Below, in pieces: positions 1 through 11,708 of a DNA stretch of 64,000 nucleotides; the stretch's first letter is position 1; each line of letters starts with the position of its first letter. A program made the translations under genes and the position numbers. Under the pieces are notes generated by a model. The model had not been told where the DNA came from. It saw only the letters and a program-made list of their open reading frames with translations, and did not search any database. Source of the stretch: Chrysoporthe austroafricana (taxonomy: Eukaryota; Ascomycota; Sordariomycetes; Diaporthales; Cryphonectriaceae); assembly GCA_001051155.2 (NCBI GenBank), contig JYIP02000003.1, forward strand, positions 1,488,001 through 1,552,000. Reading direction: 5' to 3'.

Positions 1-83
1 GCGGCATTTACCGTTCACTCTCGTGGCATCAACCTCAGATATCTCGTGCCCTTGGGCGAGGTTCGAAGAAGTTCCCAAGCCTT

Positions 84-1901
84 TCAGATATGGAAAGCCT
101 CAACATTAGCAAAGAGGTACGTGTAACTGTCATTCCTGAAATCATCCGTCAAATAGGTCGAGGAATCTGCTGAGAACCACGCTAACTGGTTACCACTCCC
201 CGTGTCCACCCATTGCGGCCAGTCGGGGTAGTCGCCGTAGCCTTCGTTAGGATCTAGGTTGTAAAGAAAGTTATAGTAATACGTGCGGATTTCATTTGCA
301 GCGTAATTGTCGTATATGCCAAAGAAAACCTGTATCAAGTCACTGCCATGGAAGGTTCCCAGATAAGGGGTGCCGTAGTCGTAAGAAGCCAGATAACTCC
401 AGGATGGCACGTTAGGGTTCACGGCACTTGTAGAAGCGAGAAAACCCCGACGCGTGAGGGTGAATACTAGATCGCCGAGAACAGCAGCAATTCGTTTGTA
501 TTGAGGGTACAGCTCATTAAACAACCCGGTTCTGAAGGGCGAGCCGGAAACGATATCGTCTGGATAAGTAGCGAGAAGATCTTCGATCTGAGTCGTTGTT
601 GCATCATGGAAGTAGATGGTGGAGAAGTAGGTTACCAGATCCTCGGTCGTTGTCACGTTCTCTGTGAAGAGCGAGAAGATTGTTCCTTCATCCTCTTGGT
701 CACCAATGATCATGGGCACAGCCGCGTATTGTCCATTCTCAGCCAGAATCTCCGGACTGTCTGGGAGGGCGGTCCCATCAGGTCTCGGCAGGTAGGATAA
801 GGCGACTGAGTCGTACCCGATGAAACCGGGAACGGAGTTTGCTGCGTTGAGAAAGTCTTCATACGCCAGTCCGCGAAGGCAGTCCAAGGTGTCATTCGCC
901 GAGGAGCATCCGGCAGTCTCAACAACAGTGTCATACACGACCTGGCCCTTAGGGCAGTCGACGGGGTCCGCAGGAACGATACTTCCGCTGTCCATAATCG
1001 CTGCTCGGAACAAAGGCTGGCCATTGTAAGTAATGTTGCCTCCATACAGGGCCATTTGGTCGAAAACGCTGATGGCACCGGCAGACTCTCCCCACAGAGT
1101 CACTTTGGTCGGGTCACCGCCGAATGCCTCTATGTTGTCCGCGACCCATTCTAAGCCCATCCTCTGGTCGAGAAGACCGAGGTTTGCCGAGCCGTCAGCG
1201 AGGATTTCAGCCCCTGGCATGAAGCCAAATCCGCCTACTCTGTAATTGACTGCGACGAAGACGAAAGGCTGATCCTGGTCTATAGCCTGGCTTAGAATGC
1301 TGGAAGGGTCATAGAGAGACGACCATCCGAGCTGTCTTTACTCAGCATTTCGTTCCGAAGTAACGAGGGAACAAGACAGCCTCACCTCGAAGGCACCACC
1401 AAAGATCCAGAAGAGCACCGGCAGACCTGCACCAGCCTCTGTTCCAGCTGGTCGGGCGACGCTGACGGTTAAGCAATTCTCCGTCTGTCCAGTAGCAGTT
1501 TGGAACGGCGGCGAGTCAAGCAGGTATCCTGCAATTTCCAAGAAGAGGCTTTCATCACTGTCGGTTGCTACTAACATCTGAGGGCAAGCCGCCGCGGCTC
1601 CTGAGGCATCGAACGCGTCGCCGAGGTTTGTAGAAAGCTTCTGTGGAGGCTTGAGGCGTAGTGAGCCTGTTGGGTCGTCGGCAAAGTAGATACCGCCGTA
1701 GCTCTCGACACTGCCAGAAACTGAGCCAACAACCGTATTCGAAGGCGAAATAACAACAGTCGGCGACGTTGCTCGGTCCTCAATTACCGGAGACGGGCCC
1801 AGAGCTGGCCCAGAGCTGGCAGGCAGAACCAGAGCCTGGACACTGAGGGCAGCAACCGCCGCGATCAGCAGCGACCACCTCATCTTGCTTGACTGACTCA
1901 T
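84..1901 (-). CDS. Secreted type-B carboxylesterase/lipase
   Basis: Two exons, 1386-1901 and 84-1331, are joined across a 54-nt GT-AG intron (1332-1385) to give about 587 residues, a normal length for the alpha/beta-hydrolase carboxylesterase family. The start at 1901 is followed by a hydrophobic N-terminus (about residues 9-24), read as a signal peptide, so the enzyme is probably secreted. The nucleophile motif GESAGA places the catalytic Ser near residue 255, preceded by the family's [12 protein letters not shown] stretch. The charge-relay partners are probably Glu near 387 (in GDQEDEGT) and His near 500 (in TFHGSD). The oxyanion-hole segment GGAFE lies right at the splice junction. The family hydrolyses ester bonds in lipids, cutin-like or xenobiotic esters; the substrate cannot be told from sequence. 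A TATA-like box lies about 120 nt upstream. Confidence 0.93.
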
Positions 1902-2022
1902 GAGCTGGTCGGTCTTTGAGATGCACCTGAAACACAGCAGTTTAGACTAAGTGGCACGAGGGAGAGGCGTCTACCGGAGCATCTCGTCTCATCCGTCCTT
2001 CATCCTCTCGACCTCGCTCTAC

Positions 2023-2029
2023 TTTTATA
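2023..2029 (-). promoter_or_regulatory. TATA-like box of the carboxylesterase gene
   Basis: On the minus strand the sequence reads TATAAAA, about 122 nt upstream of the carboxylesterase ATG. Position and sequence fit a core promoter; no transcript evidence is available. Confidence 0.4.
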
Positions 2030-4891
2030 GTCTAAATTTTGCCGACCGTCTGTCACGACCTTGACCGACACAAGCGCACAATGATCTGGTACATGGATCC
2101 GCTTGGAACACATGCTTGACGAAGAGCCAAGTTTCATGCTAGCAGTGCTACTCGGCGCGGGAGTCGTCGAATAGTTCTAATGGGCCGCCCAATGCGTGGC
2201 CAGGTGACCGCAACATGCGAGGAGATGGGATCGAAATAGGACTAGTGAGGAGGCTTCTGGGCATACGGCCGGTTGGGTGTCCTTAATAGAGATCTTATTT
2301 GCAGTAAAATAATATCCACCGGAGCACTTGGGGTATGTGGAGTACACGATCGCCCGGAGACGATTACGAAACACAGGGATTCACTCCTGTTGTCTTCAGT
2401 GTTCAGTTTTCAGTGCCCCAATCGTGAGAGGACATCTGCGTGACACGAACAATGTGAGAGGTAGCACGGTCGATAGGCGCGTACGATCCGTATGTCGTGT
2501 TACAGGTGTATGTGGAGCACAACAACTTCGAGCGTGATCCATTAAAAACCAGACTCCAAGCCACGAGGTAAACACCAATTCCCATGAACAGTAAAAGACG
2601 TCATGCGTCTGTCGAGATGCGTCCGCATGGTGATGCAGACGCCCAGGAAGCGCATCAGCACATGCTCGAAAAAGCTGTGCCGGTACCTGAACACCTTCTG
2701 AACAGAGCCTCGGTAATGGAACGTTTGGTTGCTCTCTGACACCCTCAAATCCGTAGTCCACAGAAGATCGACGAGTAGCTGCATTTCGCCATACGCTGAA
2801 AGTTGGGGCTCAACGGTAAGATGAGGCGCAGCAAGCGCCTTTCCGGAACGTCAACCAATGACTCGGTGCCCCGTTGCGACGATCCTGCTGTCAGGCACAA
2901 CCATCGGGCTACCAGGGTCCGAGACTAAGAAACACCCACGCTCACGGAGGTTGTTGTATTGCAATATTTATCAAGAGCATGACCTTTTGTCGAAACAGCA
3001 GGGAGTGACTGAAGCGCTGGCAGCTCCCCAGTCTTGATTTAGCGACTACGAAGACAACAGAGAGGAGGCCAAGAGAGAATAAACAAAATGAACTGCACAC
3101 GATCTTCATGGAATGAAGTGCCTCTCAGCAATACAGCCGATGTCGGGAGTCGGAGACGTACAGTAACCCGCGTTCGCGTACTTGGAGGGTTCACGATCGA
3201 GATTTACCCCACGGGGCCCCAATTTCCCCGGAATATAACACATTAATGCATCTCTGACTTCTTGGCAGGCTTGGATACACAGCATGGGCTGCACGCGGCA
3301 CATGGAAGCGAGCAAAGTGCGGGGAGAAGTGATGGCGGATGGCTACTAAACCGATTCCAGTAGCAAAGCCGTGGCCGCTTAGCTACACCACAGGTCACGT
3401 TGCTGGTCCAAGTCGACGGCAATTGGGTGGACTTTGTCTATTTGCTGATAACAAGTTTTCACCTTGTCTTATGAATGACAGGAGTCCTGGTAGAACTACG
3501 AGACAGGAGACATCTACGAGCATCCAATACCTCGGTCAAAGTTGAGGGGTGGTTATGCATGTGAAGATACAAGAATTTCCAAGTGATTCGCTTATTTCTG
3601 GGCCCCGTGAGGGAATTTCCTGCTATGGACAGAGGTCGACCTAGGAAGCAGCAGCCAGATATGTCTTTGAAATTCTCTTGCAAGCACGAAATGGACCTTT
3701 CAAGGTAGGAACACATGTTGAGAGGCCAACTGACACGCAGAACGATTTCCCCAGTCCTTAGTATGGAACGTCTCGAATGTATACTGTTACGATGAGTGTG
3801 AGGCTGTTGAGTTAAATTTTAGTGCATCATGGGCAGAAATGAAAATTCTGAAGAATGGAGACTGGCCCTAAAAGCAAATATGGGGAGAGAGATAGATCGT
3901 TTGATGGCGTCGAGTCTCTGGCTGCCGAAGGATTTATCTTCAGTTTTCTAGGGAAGAACGAAAGCTCAATAGTGTTTCCGTCATTCTTTCGTTTCCTGTA
4001 TATAGAGTGCCTGATTTGCTTGAAGCTGCGTCTAGTACTTCTCGTGTATATGTCCAGATTGAAGGAATCTACAGTGAGTTCTCTGCCGACCGAGGGAACG
4101 TGACAATTTCACGGTATTGAGACTTGATAGGAGGATGTTGCTGGCTCCCGCATGGTATTTCCCCATATCAAGATAGGGTCATGTTCAAATGGCTTGGAAG
4201 CCCTTGTCCTCGGGTTGGCGAGATCAGTGAGCAGAATGACCGATCGAGCCGGATATATAGGGAGTTCCAGAAACACAAGCAACACGCCGCGTTGTGACCA
4301 GTATCCCTAAAGTGTGGCCACTTCCAATAGCTTATTCAGTATACAGTAGCGTGAAGCTGAAGTGTCATGCTGAAGCCTGCGTAGAACAAAGACGCTGCCT
4401 TCCTCGATCCTTGCGCTATTTTGACTTATTTGATGTGCTTGAGAATAAGTGTAAAGGTTTCGGACGTCTTGCTCGTAATATATTCGCAGTGCCTGTACAA
4501 CTTGGTTCTCTACCTCATTAATGTAATATAATTATTGATTCAGACAAATTTCCACGATGTGAATGGAAAACTCCACATAGACTTGAACTATCAATTTGTC
4601 CCGATGGAACAGTGCACCATCAGGAAAAAATGCTTAGGCCGTACCTCGTACATCTTGACCAGCAGAGCCCGAGCGTAAAGATAAGATGCGACCCGAAGGC
4701 ATTCTCAAATAATTGGCTCATGATGTCAAAATGTCCACGAAGGAAGTATGCCCAAAAGAGAAGATGAGAAGGAATGGTGTGCCGCACTCAACGATGACTG
4801 CATGCTTTGGGCGTTCAATCACTGAAGACATAAATATTTTTGTAATCTCAGAAAGTCCTTCTGTGTCTTTGTAAATACATTTTAGAGGCTG
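2030..4891. other. Intergenic region without a recognisable gene
   Basis: This 2.9-kb stretch holds only short, uncorroborated open frames on both strands, none with a family motif I recognise. The part from about 3.5 to 4.9 kb is visibly more AT-rich than the neighbouring coding DNA. It could contain degraded repeats, but no terminal repeats or transposase motifs were seen. Confidence 0.5.
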
Positions 4892-5552
4892 TTAATTCAC
4901 GATAGCCCATACCTCACACTCGCAGAGTATGTCACTCTTGGCTAGGCTGGCGACGCCAATGACTGTATCAGGAGGCCGGTGCCCGCCTGCGGTCCTATCC
5001 ACTTCAGAAGTGTCATTATTGTGTCCAGTTCTCGTACGAGATGAAAGGAGGCTGAAGCACATGAAAATCAGAACACGGCAGTGGGGGACGAACATATCAC
5101 GCGTTGAAGGCGTTGTGAGTATGGCATTCAAAGGTTGACTTACTGAATTCTATCCAAAGCTCACCCCAACCGCGGTCAACCACATCCATCTGATCGATTT
5201 TCGGATGGCCCATCTCTTTGACAATATAGTGCTTGACCTTGCATCCCCTCATAGTTCAGAACTTTGCTATTTCAAGCTATGTGACTATGCGACTGACCTG
5301 AACAATGTCTCGAGGTGTAGCGCCAGCAGCAGCCAGACAGGTCTGGATCTTTGTGTAGGCAATAGACACCTGTTCTTGTAGTGTCTTCGGATTGTTCGAA
5401 GATGCCGGGTCACAACCGGTAAGGCCAGCAAGAGTGATCAGACGCGACGATGGAAGGAGAGGAGTAACGGCTACGTGATTGTAGGTGGCTGGCGGCGCTG
5501 GTACACCTTCTGGATTGAATGTACGGGGCTGGAGCCCAGCTTGCCTTTCCAT
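4892..5552 (-). CDS. RidA/YjgF/YER057c/UK114 family protein
   Basis: Three exons (5298-5552, 5144-5237, 4892-5001) give 152 residues. Introns are 5238-5297 (donor GTCAGT) and 5002-5143 (donor GTAAGT); phases agree throughout. The N-terminal half contains RTFNPEGVPAPPATYNHVA and TLAGLTG, the middle LAAAGATPRDIVQ, and the last exon GGHRPPDTVIGVASLA, which together are characteristic of fungal RidA-like proteins. Founding members deaminate reactive enamine/imine intermediates from PLP enzymes; members with divergent active sites may act otherwise. The usual arginine-containing C-terminal segment is partly conserved (HRPPDTV), so a deaminase role is plausible but unproven. Internal frames and exon-intron structure look intact. 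Confidence 0.88.
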
Positions 5553-6757
5553 TATTTTCGATTGCTTGAGCCACTCGCAAGTTTAAATGAGATAGTGTGC
5601 TTTCGATAATGATCTTATGCTTTACAATGGTCGTTGTAGAGTCGTAATCTCCACGCGAAGGGTACCAAAGAAGCCTGGGCGAAATATTAGCGTCATTGCC
5701 ACCCTACAAAATTGCCATCACGTCATCCAGCCATTCGTATCAAGGTTCCTCATTTCTACGGCTACGGAATCGATCCAGCGCAAGCATGACTTTGCTTTTG
5801 TCTATAACCTTCCGGAATGCTAGTCGGTTTCCGCGTGATATTTGTAACAACGATGAGACTTTCCAGCCAACAATTTGTCCTAGCGCCGGCGGCGAGTGAG
5901 GTTCGGCAGCTTTCTAGGAGACCATTTGGAAGTGGGAGAAGGGAATGCGAAGCATACCATGCATGCATCCCCTATCAAAATAGCGTTTCCAGTTTCGCGC
6001 CCTATTTCTACAGTACGTCCCAATATCCTCCTCCCCACCTTATCAAAGCTTGTAAGAGGAATGAAGAAGTCACGGAAGGGGAGAGAGGAGGAGATCAATT
6101 AGAAGACGATCGTCAAGCAACATCGTCGGGGTTGATTTGGACCATTTTGCTGTGTCACTGACGTTGCTTCTGATCACTACCTTCCACATAATTTAGATAT
6201 TAATATGACTAGGCAATGCTCTCCTGCATATAGACCTGTCCGCTAGCCTCTCACTTTTCCAAGTCTCAAGTTGAGGACTCTAGACTGCACGGTGGAAACG
6301 GCAGTCGAGCAGCATATAATCTAAGTCTAACTTCGGAAATCATTGCTAGATGATGGGGGCTCAATGCACCAGGCGACAGAGTGGCGTACCATCGTCTATC
6401 GACATCATCCATTAGATTTGAGGTGCTCACGGATCATCCCAGTCTAAAAGAGTCAGGGTCTTTTTGCAATGTTTCAATAAGCATCGATCCACCATTTCTG
6501 ATCATAGTATCCAGAAGTACTGTGGACCATCTATGAAACCACGAAATAGTGGGTACCTACATAGTAGTTCTCTAAAACCGAGCGCCGAAAGAGCGAGTAC
6601 GACAAATTTTGTCATGGATAGGCGTTCGGATCGGATCTTCAAGCACGCCCGACGCGACAATTTAAGACTACAATCTCTTTCTCATCCCCTCCTCACCAAT
6701 ATGTTCTGTTCTTTTCATAGATCTCCTATCACCGACCCACGCTTTCTTGGCTTCATC
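5553..6757. other. Intergenic region between divergent genes
   Basis: This 1.2-kb stretch separates the RidA-like gene (minus) from the CoA-transferase gene (plus), so it should carry both promoters. Open frames here are short and overlap on both strands. An open frame runs upstream of the chosen CoA-transferase start, but homology only supports the protein from about 6758. No clear regulatory motif was identified. Confidence 0.5.
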
Positions 6758-8893
6758 ATGACTGAAGACAACGGCGAGATCCTCGTCCCTAAGGGGCTGA
6801 GCGATTATTCGGTCCCGGCGGAGGCGCAGAAGGTATTTGTCGCGAGCATCCTGCAAAATCCCCTAGTGCAACGATATCTTCCCCCAGAAACCCTTGACCT
6901 TTCGAACCGCATAAGTTTCGAGGGGAATGATAAACCAAGCCTCCCAATCAATTGGAGGTTTGCAGAAAGTATCTCCGCTTTGAAGGCTTATGAGGCCACG
7001 ATACTCAACGTATTGTTGCGAAGGAAGTATGGCGCACAGCCGGTGCAGCTCAATATCAATACGTGAGTGTCAGCAGAACTTGCCAGGCCTCTTCTCGAGA
7101 CTCTTACAGACCTGGTCACGCAGAGATCATGCCCAACTCTTCATCATGTCCGCATTGATTTGGCAACTGAACCCGGACGGAGAATGCCTGTCCCTTTCGT
7201 CTTCCACGGATCCGAAGACGAAGGGCGACATCGCAAAGTACTTTCCGAATTGCGATAAACATGATAAAATCAACCAATTCTACCGAGACTCAGCTACAAA
7301 CATATACCAAACAAAAGACAAACGGTTCTTTCACCTCCACGGCAAGCCCTGCTCCCATCTGGCAGTTTGATTCTTGGTCAGCCTCTGACGAGAGACAGGT
7401 TCGATGGATCCCGGCCCGACAATCAAGAGTGTTGGGCTTCCCCCAGACATGGAGCTCACAGCCACGGAATACTCAGTGATTCCATTCGTGAAGGCGGTAT
7501 CCAAGCTCACTGCAGACGAGCTTCAACATCTCGCTACAGATGTCTATCAGCAAGCCGGCACCATCTGCAACACGGTCGACGAGTACCGCAACAGCGAGCA
7601 CGGGAAAGCCAACGCGCACGTTGGGCTGTTTGAGATCCACGCTCACGAGAATCCGAACCAGAAACCGTGCTGGTGGCCGGACTCCATCTCGACCGGCACC
7701 TCGGTGTCACGTCCTCTCGCGGGGCTCAAGGTTGTCGACCTGACGCGAATCATCGCTGCCCCAGCCATTGCTCGCGGCCTGGCGGAGCTGGGTGCCAGTG
7801 TCATGCGTATCACCGCACCGCACATCACCGATATGTCCATTCTACACCCCGATTTGAACCATGGGAAGTGGAATGCGTCTTTGGATTTGAGGAAGGAGGC
7901 TGACCGAGAGATGCTGCGCGAGCTGATCTACGATGCTGATGTCTTCCTTCAGGGCTACCGGCCGGGGATTCTTGATAAGTACGGATTTGGACAACAGGAT
8001 ATCATTGACATATGCAGAGACCGGGAAAGGGGCATTATCTCCGCCAGGGAGAATTGCTATGGTTGGCAGGGGCCGTGGATGCATCGAAGTGGCTGGCAGC
8101 AGATTAGTGACGCGGCATGTTGCATCTATCCCGCCTGCTATGATCATGTCAGCTTGAATTGGACTGACTGTGTGGGCAGAACTGCGGCGTCTCCTACGAA
8201 TTTGGTCGAGCAATGGGAAACGACGAGCCAGTCACCCCCGTCTTTCCCAACTCTGACTACTGGTAAGCGCTATATCCTATCTCAAGGAATAGAATCTAAA
8301 ACAAAATGTTCAGTACCGGAGTCTCCGGCCTAATCGGTATTCTCACTGCGCTGATCCAACGAGCTGAGAAGGGAGGCTCATACACCGTCGACGTAAGTTG
8401 GTCCGTTGCAAATTTCCATTACAGCAGTTTGACATTACTGGAACTAGGCCGCTCTGAATTACTACTCTCGCTGGTTGGTTGATCATGTCGGGGTGTACAA
8501 CAACGACGTATGGCAAGATGTATGGAGGCGGAACGGCTCGCCAGTCTTTCGGCACTTCGACAATAGTAAGCACCTCGATCCCGAGCACAAATATTTCACG
8601 GCAAACGTATATTTGAATTATTTGGACTTGAGTTGACTATTACCTTCTAAGTGTCGTACACCATTCCACGCACACTGCAAGCTGTGAAGCAGAGCAGCGG
8701 TGCAACTCTCTTCAACCCGGCATTCTTCACCACGTACCATTCCAAATGTATCAATGCAGATATGAAGATAGTCGCTCCAGTATTGAGGTTTCCTGGGGGA
8801 GAAGTCAAGCCTGGCTTCCACATTGGCACACGAGGGAACGGGGTGGACCAACCTCGATGGCCGGACGACTTGAGTGTTGAAGTTGTGCAGTAG
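6758..8893 (+). CDS. CoA-transferase family III (CaiB/BaiF) enzyme
   Basis: Seven exons (6758-7062, 7124-7341, 7399-8114, 8180-8262, 8314-8392, 8448-8565, 8652-8893) keep one frame and give 586 residues. The core RPLAGLKVVDLTRIIAAP, with GLAELGASVMRITAP and GYRPGILDKYGFG, is typical of family III CoA-transferases and 2-methylacyl-CoA racemases. Asp near residue 439, in NSDYCTGVSG, sits where the catalytic Asp that forms the acyl-aspartyl anhydride is expected. The roughly 210-residue N-terminal extension (PINWRFAESISALKA, FFHLHG) is shared with fungal paralogues I remember. The family moves CoA between carboxylic acids or epimerises acyl-CoAs; the substrate is unknown. Introns 2 and 3 need GC donors (see separate entries). 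The start is the first ATG that gives the family-like N-terminus; an in-frame upstream extension is possible. Confidence 0.9.
7342..7398 (+). other. GC-AG intron in the CoA-transferase gene
   Basis: The 57-nt intron starts GCAAGC after the first base of the Gly codon in HLHG and ends GACAG, with a CTGAC-like branch site just upstream. Joining here restores HLHGSMDPGPT, a conserved stretch. No in-frame GT donor gives that product; reading through meets a stop shortly after. Confidence 0.75.
8115..8179 (+). other. Second GC-AG intron in the CoA-transferase gene
   Basis: The 65-nt intron begins GCATGT after ISDA and ends GGGCAG, with an ACTGACTG branch-like motif. It restores ISDANCGVSYEFGRAMG, a conserved region. 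The nearby GT donor (GTTGCA) would create a stop codon at the junction. Confidence 0.7.
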
Positions 8894-10440
8894 AACTAGA
8901 AGCCCTAGTAAGAAGAGCCTCGAGTTATCGATTTATGCTAGAAAATCTCACCCTCTATTCATGCCTGTAGGTACCTAGATAGTGAAATTGAATCCGTGAA
9001 CTTCTGTTATGCCTCATTCTGCTATAGTGATAAAAGCAAACTGCCTCAGATTGTACCTACCTCTTTGTGCTCGTAGAACCAACTTTATACATGATGCGCC
9101 ACCTGTTGACAAATGCAACCAGGCTAAATTTTGAGAATAGTACCAGACGTCTAAGGGTATTCTCCGCGGGAGGGTGAGTGGGTCCATGGCTTCCGCCTTT
9201 CCATCTCCCGGGGCACACGGATCGAGGATCGCGATTCTAGCTCCAATTAAGATTATTTATACATTTCTGTACAAGCTGAAGCCTTCCGGGCTTCATAATC
9301 TTCCAGCTATACGGACCTAGTCGTGAATTTCATATGTATTTGCGACCCTAGCCCCCTCAACGTGACGCACAATTGCGGCCCAGGCAGCAGTGAGCAAGAG
9401 GAGTGGGTTTAAACAACCTATTATTACAGATTAAGTAGAGAAGTCGCTGTTATGGCTGCCGTAATTAGCTGGCGCGTGTTGAGATTTTCGGGTCTCTTAA
9501 CAGCGAGGGCGATATCACTGCTAGGTATGTCTCACTGCCTAAGCCCCTCCAATCAATCCAGAACTGCCGCCCTCACTATGCTCTAGGCTCTAACAGCATT
9601 ATTTTCCAGAGATATCCAAATTTAGACTCCCTTCTAACCTGGCGTTAGAGGGTCTTCACAGTAAGCTATCTCGACGGCTGGCAGGTTTATTATCGGAAGA
9701 TCATCCTCGAACCTCGCCCCGCGCGAACACGTGGGGTGAGGCCACGCTGCGCAGCTATACTCTTGCAATACAACATTCGCACGGTATTTTCTTGTGTCTG
9801 TGAGGTATCTACTAGAATTTTTTGGCCGACCATAGGACTCTGGAACGAGCCCACGCGTGTGCGTATTGAACAGCAGACTGTATCGCAATTCTTGATCTTT
9901 GATACACAGCAATTCAAAATGAAATGCATGCTTGGTTTGTGGGAAGTGCCTAAAATTGTGCGAAGGCGTTTGCAATACGTATATGGACTGCTGGAGTCAT
10001 TTTCTTTACTTGTACAAGACGACTACCTTGGTGTAATGAGGCTGCGCTGAACTGGAAACCAAGTAGATCCAGCGATATCAACTCGGCGGTCAGTTTGGGT
10101 TCATTAGAAGGTGTAGAGGAACGGGATACAGACAATATCAAGCCCGTACAGAGGTGAGGTGTGTCGTCGTCGCACTTTGCCTGCTCAATACTCTATGAGC
10201 CGAACCGGGTTTATATATTAGCGACAGTCGGCTATCGTCTAGGATAAAGATAATTCCCGATTTCTGTCCAGTAGCAGTGAAGAGCACGGCCGCAGCCTAA
10301 CTCGAAACTTTTAGATATTGGTTAAAGCCGTTTATCCGGGAGAAAGACGAAGGGGAAGAAAAAGAAAAAGAAAGATGTTGTTACATAAGATGGTTCCTTG
10401 CTACGGATGTTGGATCCGGGTAGTTCATAACAGCTAGAGT

Positions 10441-10466
10441 GGCCGGAAGTAGGGGGTGGCCGGAAG
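10441..10466. repeat. Direct repeat GGCCGGAAGT x2 in a promoter
   Basis: Two perfect 10-bp copies begin 16 bp apart, about 180-200 bp upstream of the short-chain dehydrogenase start. Spacing and location could suit a dimeric regulator site, but no known factor is assigned. Confidence 0.35.
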
Positions 10467-10572
10467 TTATCCCCTCCAACTGATTGCATACAGTTTAATC
10501 GCTTCACCCGAAGTCCCCCACCCGCGCCACCCCCACATCGGAACGGACTGCAACATTACGATATCTGCTACA

Positions 10573-10579
10573 TATATAA
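10573..10579 (+). promoter_or_regulatory. TATA-like box of the short-chain dehydrogenase gene
   Basis: TATATAA lies 62 nt upstream of the ATG at 10641, a plausible core promoter position for a fungal gene with a short leader. Confidence 0.4.
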
Positions 10580-10640
10580 CTATCCTACTTCCGTAAACCT
10601 TCTCCTTGATAAATGAGTAATAGAGTGCAATATTTCAAAG

Positions 10641-11444
10641 ATGCCTGACCAAACGCTTGCGGGCAAGGTTGCTATTGTGACGGGCTCCGAAACGGGGATT
10701 GGGGCTGCTATTGCCCAAGAACTTGCATCCCGAGGCGCCAGCATCATAATCCATTATCCTTTTAGCAACTTGGCCGACAAGGCTCATAATATCGTCTCAT
10801 CCCTCCCCACCGCCTCAACCTCGATCGCCGTAGAGGCGGACCTGAGCACTGAGACCGGCCCGCAAAAGCTCATCGACGCCACTGTAGCCAAGTACACTAC
10901 TATTGACATTCTTGTTAACAATGCTGGCCTCGCCATCAACAAACCGCTGTCGGAACAGACACTCGACGACTGGAACCTGCTAGTGAACATCAACGCGCGG
11001 GCCGTCTTCCTCCTCGTGCAGGCCGCGCTGCCGCATCTGCCCAAGGCCGCGCCGTCGACCCAGGAGAACCCGCAGACCAACGGCGGCCGCATTGTCAACA
11101 TCGTGTCTATCAGCGCGCGCGCCGCGCCGCCCCTCCAGACCATCTACGCGGGCACCAAGGGCATGGTCGACAGCATGACACGCGTGTGGGCTAAAGAGCT
11201 GCCGCCCCGGTACGGCTGCACGGTCAACGCGGTCAGTCCCGGCCCGACTATGACGGCGGGCTTCGCGGCTGCCGGGGAAGAGTTTATGAAGGAGATGGCG
11301 CCCGTGATAGCACAGACGCCTGTTGGCCACCGGTTTGCGAGGTCGGAGGAGATTGCATTTGCCGTGGGGTTCTTATGTGAGCCGAGGGCGAGCTGGGTGA
11401 ATGGGTTACATCTGGTTGCCAGTGGAGGGCTGCACGTTGACTGA
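10641..11444 (+). CDS. Short-chain dehydrogenase/reductase, 3-oxoacyl-ACP reductase-like
   Basis: A single uninterrupted exon encodes 267 residues, the usual size of a classical SDR. The cofactor motif TGSETGIG lies at residues 14-21, NNAG at 93-96, and the catalytic Ser156, Tyr169 and Lys173 fit the S-Y-x3-K pattern. PGP after the active site and a C-terminal substrate loop are present. Closest general resemblance is to NAD(P)H-dependent 3-oxoacyl-ACP reductase-like or glucose-dehydrogenase-like SDRs; the substrate is unknown. The second half of the gene is notably GC-rich compared with its flanks. No partner gene in the vicinity suggests a pathway; the next element downstream is a pseudogene. 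Confidence 0.93.
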   Translation: MPDQTLAGKVAIVTGSETGIGAAIAQELASRGASIIIHYPFSNLADKAHNIVSSLPTASTSIAVEADLSTETGPQKLIDATVAKYTTIDILVNNAGLAINKPLSEQTLDDWNLLVNINARAVFLLVQAALPHLPKAAPSTQENPQTNGGRIVNIVSISARAAPPLQTIYAGTKGMVDSMTRVWAKELPPRYGCTVNAVSPGPTMTAGFAAAGEEFMKEMAPVIAQTPVGHRFARSEEIAFAVGFLCEPRASWVNGLHLVASGGLHVD

Positions 11445-11708
11445 TGAAGGATATGATGATCACGACTTGTCTCAGCTCTCCGTATGCCTATAGTGGCAAT
11501 TATCTCAGCTAGTCAATCTTATCATATCCACGGAGCCTTCCTTCTTATTACATACGTCAAACCGAAGCATCAACTTCGATTCCTCGGGATTAGGCGTAAC
11601 TTTAATGCGAATAGTTCAGCAGAATGTGAAGGCGACTTTATAGCAACGCAATGGAGTGAACCTACACTATCCACATCTTCGTACACACTGCAGATCGACG
11701 GATCTCAC

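Larger units (their letters stand above)
8894..10640. other. Intergenic region without a recognisable gene
   Basis: No supported gene in 1.7 kb. It contains a purine-rich tract (about 10345-10375) and, close to the downstream gene, two copies of GGCCGGAAGT (10441-10450, 10457-10466). The short open frames on both strands have no recognisable motif. Confidence 0.5.

Noticed and set aside
6464..6757. N-terminal extension of the CoA-transferase from an earlier ATG
   Set aside because: The frame is open, but the added residues do not look like the family's N-terminus and overlap the probable leader.
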